Source of the DNA: Nilaparvata lugens
Lineage: Eukaryota > Arthropoda > Insecta > Hemiptera > Delphacidae
Reading direction: 5' to 3'
Assembly (NCBI RefSeq): GCF_014356525.2
Contig: NC_052511.1
Coordinates: 31,584,689 to 31,648,688, forward strand
DNA length: 64,000 bases
This document shows positions 41,201 to 50,200 of the stretch, piece by piece. Under the pieces are notes generated by a model. The model was not told where the DNA came from, did no database searches, and was given only the letters and a program-made list of their open reading frames with translations. Position 1 is the first letter of the stretch, and every line of letters starts with the position of its first letter. Made by a program: the position numbers and the translations under genes.

Positions 41201-44200
41201 TAACTGACTGACATTGATTTGCGATTCTTTTCTGTCATTAGACAAAGCAGATAGCTTATCCTTTTCTACCTCCGCACCGTTGCCAAATCGTTTGTAATCT
41301 TGAATGTCAATTACGAAAATGTATCACCAACATAAACATAATTATAAACATCACGAAAATACATATTTTCTCGGTTATTATATTTTTTGTGATAATATTA
41401 TAATTGATTACTAACAAGAATCAAGAATTAATAATCAATTAGATATGCAAAGATGACTTGAATCGCAGCTGTCTAAAATAGGAGGCAATGGAGAAAGAAA
41501 ATTGGCAACCATGGCGTCCTATCATTTACACTTGATAGTGTGAACCTCAGTTCAGAGGAATTGTTTTTTTGTTTTTTTTTTTAAATTGCAAATATCTAGA
41601 AGTAAAAATCGAATACCGTACTATGGAGATAAGAAAAGGGGATTTTTCCGGGGGATTTTCTTCTTACTACTCTGATTGAAAATTCAAAATGATGTTAGCA
41701 TTATTGTTATTATTATTGAAAAATATTTTTTGTCTTAATAACTAAGTAGCCGGAGATCAATTCTGATCTCAAGACTAAAATAGTTGCAATTCAAAGCAGA
41801 AACTCATTCACTCTTCTCCAGATCAGAGGCTTAGAAACTTACGTACAATATTAGTTGTACCAAGAACTGCTGCTTTCTGCATAATTCTCATATGCCAGTT
41901 CTCCAACTGCAGTTGTTCCATTGCTTGTCTCCATTCTTTTGTGACCAGTCTATTGGCAGACACTACAATAGGGATTATCACCACCTTCCTTAATTTATAC
42001 ATATCTTTCAGTTCAACTGACAGGGGCTGGTATTTTCTTTTCTTTTCGGCAATGGTTAATAATAATAATAATATTAATGGTAATAATAATAATAATAATA
42101 ATTATTATTATTATTATTATTAAAGTTGGAACATGAAATACAACTTCTCATTTCTAACCTTGGAATTATCAGACTGAAATTTCTAATTTCAATACACTTA
42201 GTTTAATTTATGGAAAATAAATTTGAAACTATCAATCGTGATAGCTTGATTTTAAATAGGATAAAATTAAAAGGCTGAATTAAGAAGCTTTGTTATCCGA
42301 ATTTCTACTGTACTATATTATTCCTACTTCAAGACGAAAAATTATTATTGACTCCAATCAGCTACCAATGGAAACTACTCTAGTAGAGCACTAAGATTGT
42401 TTTAAAATTCAAAGCAAATAAAACATGCATATTTTAGAACAAAATGTTTAGTGATGCATTAATTATTATTATTATTCGAATAATACTTTCAAAAATTTTA
42501 ATCGCGATTTGAAACAAATACTGATATGCTCTACAAGAGAAAAAGCACAACTTTAATTAGTTCAGTTAGAATGGTTTATCATAGCCTATTTTATGAAACT
42601 GGTTAAAAATTGAAATGGAGGATTAAAGAGTTCTATATTAATTATAGTACCTATTTGATTTTTCAAAGTTGCAAACAAATTCAGCTTAATATGAGAGTAT
42701 ATTACCAGCATAATACGAGGATAATTAGGCTACGTTCGCCTAATATTTTCGTTTCTATGTAAATTGCATATTGCACAACTATTTTTTATAGTATACATTA
42801 AAATAGGAAGGACGCATTTAATTTCCTGAAAATTAAGAAGATGGCAGTTGATCTCTAGCTTATTACATTTGTCAAGTTGCATTCATTGTTGAATGTAATA
42901 CGGAGATAATTTATATGATTAAATTAAACTTCTTCACTATGAAGCCATGAATCTTATGACCTAGATACGAAATCTTTTCCTACTTGAACTCCCATTAACT
43001 GGAACAAAAACACTATCTTCACCCTCACGAAAATGACAAATTTCAAGACGATGTTTTAATCAATTCAGTTGAATGGTGTAAACACCCTCTAAATTTTTCG
43101 CTGTCCAAATATTGATGGGTTACATTGAATTTCAAGCCAGAAGTTTGAGTTGACACATTTTGAAGTAGTCCTAGCAAGAAGACTGTGTTTAACTACCAAG
43201 ATATATCGAAAGCTGTTCTATTAACGACACACTCATAGTTACAAGCAAATCCATGACACTATTCAATACAGCCTGCGGCAATACAATAATAGCAGAAAGT
43301 TTAACTTTTTAGCACAGATTTAAGCTGAAAAACAGATCAATTTGAAGAGAATCGATGGATAATTTATACCAATTATTGATTTTTATATATTCAACTCACC
43401 TTGAAAGACTGAAATCCATCCAGCACCACGAACGAAGCAAGAACAGACAAAAACACATTTCGATTTTAACAATTTGTGACAAACTAATCAACTAGATGAA
43501 GCGAGTGAGTTAAAAATTAGAATAAAATATCAAGCAGTAGAACTATATAGGAACAGGAATTAGCAATAGTGGACTAAATTATGAATTTCAAATGTATTGA
43601 GAAAAAATTATTGGTGCTTAAACAAATAAAATCAATATTGTAATTATTAATTAATTATTGCAATCATTGTGATTGTCTCTGTTTTATTGTGATTTATTGC
43701 CAGTGACATCAAACGATTCACAACCAAAGCTTTGTGAATTATTGCTAGAATATTGTGTGAATTATGTAAATATCAAAAGATATATTCAAATGTGAGTGCA
43801 AAATAAGACTAAACTACACAACAGTAGTGAAAAAAAGTAATAGATTCAATGGATTAACCATCTACTTAACCACATATAATGGGCTATTAATTACCAAAAA
43901 AATGTATTCAATTTCAATTAGTTATAAAGTAAAGTTATTCAATTAAAATTCATTTTTCCTTTCATCAAAAGACACATAATTTCTAAGAAAGCGTTCTTGA
44001 ATTCTTCTTCCATTGAATATTTGAAAACATAGAATGTAAAAAACGACTAAATATAGAGTTCCAATAATAATATGGTTAATAAAGATGTTTTATATTCATA
44101 AAGTCATCTACACCAGTAGGGTAGCTGATTTCAATGAGTTTTGGCAAATGCTTGAAAAGCATTATATCAGTACCAAAACATGCACTGACCACATTCCACT

Positions 44201-47200
44201 GAATATATTTATTGTTAGGAGCAAAATCAGAGCCTTTAGCAAATTCAATGTTATTTGGAGCTTAAACTTCACGCTTATGGATTGCATAAATTTCCTAGAG
44301 CATCTATAATATAATATGCTAAGAATTGGTTTGTTGGGTCATGCAGTCATGATGCAGTCATCATAATCTAATTTCAAAACAAATTTTGAGTTTGAAATAA
44401 ATTGATTCAAGTAAAAATAAATCAATAAAAGAGTTTAAAAGAACAATAAAAAAAAAAAAACACGAAAAAGCTCATCTAGTTTTAACAGTTGTCATTAAAT
44501 TGGTCAATAAAAAAACTTTGAACTGTTGAACAGTTCCTGGTTATTTCAAATAATAAATATTTGAGTCAATTCTAAGTCTTTACTCTTTATATAGCTTTTC
44601 AGTTTATCTTTTGATAGTTTGACACCTTGTGAGACCGGAATTGTGAAGAACTCCCCGTGTTATCGGATGGGCACGTTAAACTGTCGGTCCCGGCTGAAGT
44701 ATGACAGTCGTAAGGCCCATTGACGGCTTAAATTATATATTCAGGCGGTGGGACCTTCCCGCAAGGGACTCCCCACCAACAAAAGCCATACGAATTTACT
44801 TTTACTCTTTATATACATAAATGATTTGAATATCCATCACAAATAACCTTCACTACTACAAAAAACATTATCAGATAATCATTTTATTCCTAGAAAGGTT
44901 TGAAAAATGCTTTGAGAACTATTTGCGTTTGCAAGAATGAGATTCATTCTTATTAAGACTTGGTAAAATGAAGTGTTTTATGATCTAATTAGCACAACAA
45001 ATAATCACGTTTTAATCGGTTAAACATATTTTTTGTTTAATAAAAGACTGACTTTCTAACCTATGTCAATGAGCCTACAAATGAAATTGTGAATGAAAAT
45101 AAGAAAGTTGTGAGAATGAAGTGATGAACACAACGGTTCAGCAATTTGACTATTGGGTGACTATGTTGCGGAAGAGGTGATTCGCTATTTACAGATAGAG
45201 AGAGGATAGGGTCATACCTCGAGGAACTGAGTGACAGTGGTGTCGACGACCATGAGAGGCCGATGAATCAGGTGGACGACTCCATTCTTCACTGGAATGT
45301 TGCCTTTCACAATCTCCGCCAACACAACGCCCGTCGAGTGAGTTTGGTCCCCGATTATTGTATGACTCTTAATGTAGGCTGTCAAAAGTAAATCATAGTA
45401 AGTTACATTTCATTCTCATAAATTTTCATGTAATTGTATAAGTCAAAAGGGAAAACACATAAAAAGAAAAAACTTCACAAAATATTTTAAATTTCAAGTA
45501 GGAAATATAGACTAATTGAATCTGAATGAGACATAGGCCTACCCATCACTCAATACTTAGTAGGGGTATTGAACTGAATTACAATTTTGATTAAGTATTA
45601 TTTCAATCCTCCAGAATTTATAGATATACAGTTCGCTATACACCAAGATCGTGTTGACCAAAATACTGTGAAACATTTTCAACATGAATTTTGAAAAATA
45701 ATGGTCGATAAGTACATGTATAAAATCTATGATTGAAAATAATGAATTCAATCTTCCAAACATTGTCAAAAACGATACGACTGTAAAAAAAATTGATTTT
45801 GAGTTTTATTTGACTGTAGAACTGTAGTAGGACATTCGATCCATTGACACAAAAATTTTCAATTCTATTAGAGCAATCAATTACAATTATTACTGTAGAA
45901 TATTTATCTATAATTATTGGAAATAGGTGAAAGTAATCAAAGCTGTAAAAATGTCAAGCAAGGAGTGTTGTTTCCTGAATGAAATGATCAATTATTACTA
46001 ATTGGATTAATGAATGAGTAATCAATTGCTTAGTTGTATTTCAACAAATATTTACGATTAAAGGGGAAATCATTATCAATCAGTATCAGTTATCAAATCA
46101 CATATACAGTATGTAAGTATCAAAGACATGATGATGTTTAAAAAATATTGACCTGTAACAAAAAATGTAGAAGCTATTGCATTATCAGGCTCCCACTCAC
46201 GAGAGGAGCAAAATTATCCCCATAGATCACCGTACCACCAGTAATTTTCTATTGTAGGCTTCTAAATTTTTATAAAGCAAGTTTCAGGCCAAGATAAAGT
46301 TTTAGGAAGGCCCTGAAAGAGATGGGTACCGGAACGGTTGATTTGATTAATCTTATCCCTAAGAAGAAGATCATGATGATAATGATTATTGAAAAAATCA
46401 ATCAAACTAATAACAAACGGTACAGAGAAAACTGTCAATATATTCAAAAATGAAAAAAACTGCATTGTTTAATAAGAAGATACGATGTCTTAGAGAGGAA
46501 ATGATGAAAATTACTTTTCTTGGCTCCCTTGTTGTCAGTTTCGGTGCTGAATGAGATGGTGACTTTGAGCATGTCGGTGAAGGCCATTGTCTCGTACTCC
46601 TTGTTGGATGGCGTCGGTTTGGTGAACAGCACTTTGCCCGGAATGATGTGGCCGTCGATCACCTTCGCGTCGATCTTCTCTGGTCGCGGAGGAGGCTGCA
46701 AACAATACCATTTTCAATACAAACAATATCGACAATTTTTAATATTGTCGATAGTTGACAAGTTGACAAGTACGTAACTGCTCGACTGCTGATAGTATTT
46801 CGACATTTTGCAAACTTTATTCTCCTAGGAACTAGGAAGTACTTGAGCTTTCATACTTGTGAAAACAATAATTTATTACTACTCTGTTCTGTATTAATTT
46901 GTACCTACATTGCATTTCGGCTATTTGTTTTGGAATGTTATGTCTAATAATATTTATATACATTTATAACATCAAAAACATAACAATATTGGAAAGAAAA
47001 ACAGGCGTTAGAACAAAATTTATTCTCTTTCTGAATTGAGTTCATCAGCCTTGTAAAAACATAAAATTCTTGAAGTGGTGAATTCAGTCAATTCGATCCA
47101 AAGTAGGGTTGTGTTCATCACTTCAAAAATTTTAGCTTTTTACAAGACTGATATAAATTTCATAGTTATAAATTTGAATTACAAAAGTTAACTTACAAAC

Positions 47201-50200
47201 ATTGTCAACTTTAAAACAATAATTTGAATAAGAAATAATATACGCACATACGAATCTTCAATTAAATCGAAACCAACTGAAAATAAAAATGGAACTGATA
47301 TACAGTATAAGGCTGGAACCAACTTGACTCTAGTAGAATTGTGTCATTTAACTGAAAACAGAAACATTCAACTTGAAGAAGATAAACGTTTGAAAATAAA
47401 ATTGTATAAAGGTTTAAAAAACGTGTTACAGTAAATTAGAATGAGAATTAAGAAAAAATAGTCTAAATTTACATTAATGATAGAATGACACTCTATAGGT
47501 ATTTTCATATAATTATTATAATATCTCTTATAAATATTCTCCTATTTAACGTATAATCAATTTTTTTTATTTTCTTTGTTGTATACAAGTTTTGCAACAG
47601 AAAAATATGTTTAAATAATATTTTGGTCAGTTTAAGTGAAGTAAATGGAGTTCTTCAAGATTAAATGATTTGTAGTTACCTGGAATCCTTCATCTACTGG
47701 GATGAAAAAAGTGTATCGGCCTTCAGCTCTAAAAAGGTCACTCTTTCCAGTTACCTGCACTCTTTGCCTGAACGACCTGGTAACATAGAAAACATGGCAT
47801 AAATAATTGAATTAACATTTGAAATTTTATGAATGTTGGATTCAGGTATTAATCTCATCATTTCACTGTGAAGATAAGTAAATTTCCCCAAAATATTGTC
47901 TACTGTTTTTGAAATGTTGAAAGTTAAAATAAAAATAGAAAGAAAAATAAAAATTTCATACCCTTTTTGAATTATTTAATCACAACATGTTTCGGACATT
48001 GATGCCATTTTCAAGTGATATGAAGTAAATATTATATGTGAAGTAAGTGAATATTATATGATTTACTTCATATCACTTGAAAATGGCATCAATGTCCGAA
48101 ACATGTTGTGATTAAATAATTCAAAAATCTGGTGTGGTACACTCACACAACTTTCCTTGCTCATATTCGAAACTACGATCAGACTTTTGTATATGTGTAT
48201 ATATTGTTTTCAGAGTACTTTTTCCTTTGTGTAAATTGTGAAATTCAATGATTTTTTTAGTCGTCATTTTTTTAAAGTCGTCAAAACAGCTGTTCTACAG
48301 ATGAAATATCTCGACTATGTGTTCTTTTTATGAACTGCTCTACCTACCTACCTCATGCACGAGAAGGAGGTTACAAAGTCCATTTCTCAAGGATGGGGTG
48401 GACCCCCCATTAGTTTCCCAGAAAGGAGACTCATGCCAGTTAATAGAGCTGATAAATAACTATACAGAGTATGAATTTGAAAAAAATCGGTCAAGTTATT
48501 TTGAAAAAATCGTGAAAAACATGGTTTTTTAGTAATTATCCGCCATTTTTCTCAAGAATATTACGGAGCTCCTGCAATTTTCCAAGGAAAAAACTCATGT
48601 CATTTGATAGGACTTATGAATAGCTACCCATGGCTTGAATTTGAAGAAAATCGTTAGAGCCGTTTTCGAGAAAACCGTGAAAAACCTGGTTTTTGGTCAT
48701 TATCCGCCATTTTTCTCAAGAATATTACGGAGCTCATGGAATTTTCCCAGAAATGAGACTCATGCCAGTTGATAGTGCTTATGAATTTAAAAATCCATGG
48801 TATGAATTTGAAGTAAATCGTTAGAGCAGTTTTCGAGAAAACGGTGAAAAACATGGATTTTTAGTCATTATCCGCCATTTTTCTCAAGAATATTACGGAG
48901 CTCCTGAAATTTTCCCAGAAATTAAACTTATGCCAGTTGATAGGGCTTAAAAATAGCTATCCATGGTATAAATTTGAAGAAAATCGTTGGAGCCGTTTTC
49001 GAGAAAACCGTGAAAAACATGGTTTTTTAGTCATTTTCCGCCATTTTTCTCAAGAATATTACGGAGCTCCTGAAATTTTCCCAGAAATGAGACTTATGCT
49101 AGTTGATAGGGCTTATAAACAGCTATCCATGATATAAATTTGAAGAAAATCGTTAGAGCCATTTTCGAGAAAAACGTGAAAAACATGGTTTTTTAGTAAT
49201 TATCCGCCATCTTGAATTGAATTTTATTGAATTTCTTATTGTCGGGTCCTCATGGTATAGGGACCTTAAGTTTGAAATTTCAAGTCGATCGGTTAATTAG
49301 GAATGGAGTTATCGTGTTCACAGACATACACACACACACATACACACACACACAGACCAATACCCAAAAATCATGTTTTTGGACTCAGGGGACCTTGAAA
49401 CGTATAGAAAACTTGAAATTGGGGTACCTTAATTTTTTTTGGAAAGCAATACTTTCCTTACCTATGGTAGTAGGGCAAGGAAAGTAAAAAGGGTACTGAG
49501 ATTTTTATTTTTCTTTCTATTTCTATAAAAAGTAACCCTATACAGAGAAGAGATAAAGTAGAAATAACTTTTTTTGTGAGAATGATTGAAATGTTACAAA
49601 ACGAAGGAAATTGTGATAAAGAATTACATATGTTAGATATGTTTCTGAATTTTTAATAATTATGAATTGATGGTGAATCAACTAGATTTCTATACCTAGA
49701 CAAGCAGCTGGAACAAAGAAGGATCAACTGACACATCACATATTTTACAAAATATTTGCGAAGAGAAATATTTACCTCACTCTGTGCTTATCAAGATTCA
49801 GATTCTCAGATCTGTTCAAGAACTGGAATGCATCAGGATTATTGACGTCAAGATCCTGGGAAATGGACCACACTGGCTCAAGAACATCGTCAACTATATG
49901 AAGAACCTGAAAAATATCAAGAAAGAAAGAAAATTAAAGATTTTTCAAATCCAGCTCTGAACTTTATGATTGGTAATTTATTTGTAAATTTTGATGATCA
50001 AGATGATAAAATAAACCAATCTATTAATTTTATTTACTATTAAAACCTCATTCTAACAGAGGCCCGATTTATGATAGAAAGCTTATTTACACATTATTCT
50101 ACCTGAACGTCAATGATGAGGAGAAAATGAGGATTTAACAAGATAACATAATACGGAACGTTGACATTTCCTACTTAGATAGATTCATGTGAAACTCAAG

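Larger units (their letters stand above)
47933..49523. mobile_element. Foldback (palindromic) element interrupted by copy C
   Basis: The left arm 47933-48030 is near-perfectly complementary to 48061-48127 joined to 49486-49523. Core words are CACAACATGTTTCGGACATT, GATGCCATTTTCAAGTGATA and TGAAGTAAAT, with a 30-bp loop (48031-48060). The outer part of the right arm (AAAAAGGGTACTGAGATTTT and following bases) resumes only after the inserted copy C. A related fragment (CACAACATGTTTCGACTATT) is at 63222-63260. Confidence 0.75.

Noticed and set aside
42058..42120. CRISPR-like array
   Set aside because: A trinucleotide microsatellite; no spacers, and the genome is eukaryotic.
44085..44309. 74-codon plus-strand frame followed by a poly-A run
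   Set aside because: It looked like a possible retrogene with its tail, but the protein matches nothing known, no target duplication was seen, and the poly-A lies 140 bp beyond the stop.
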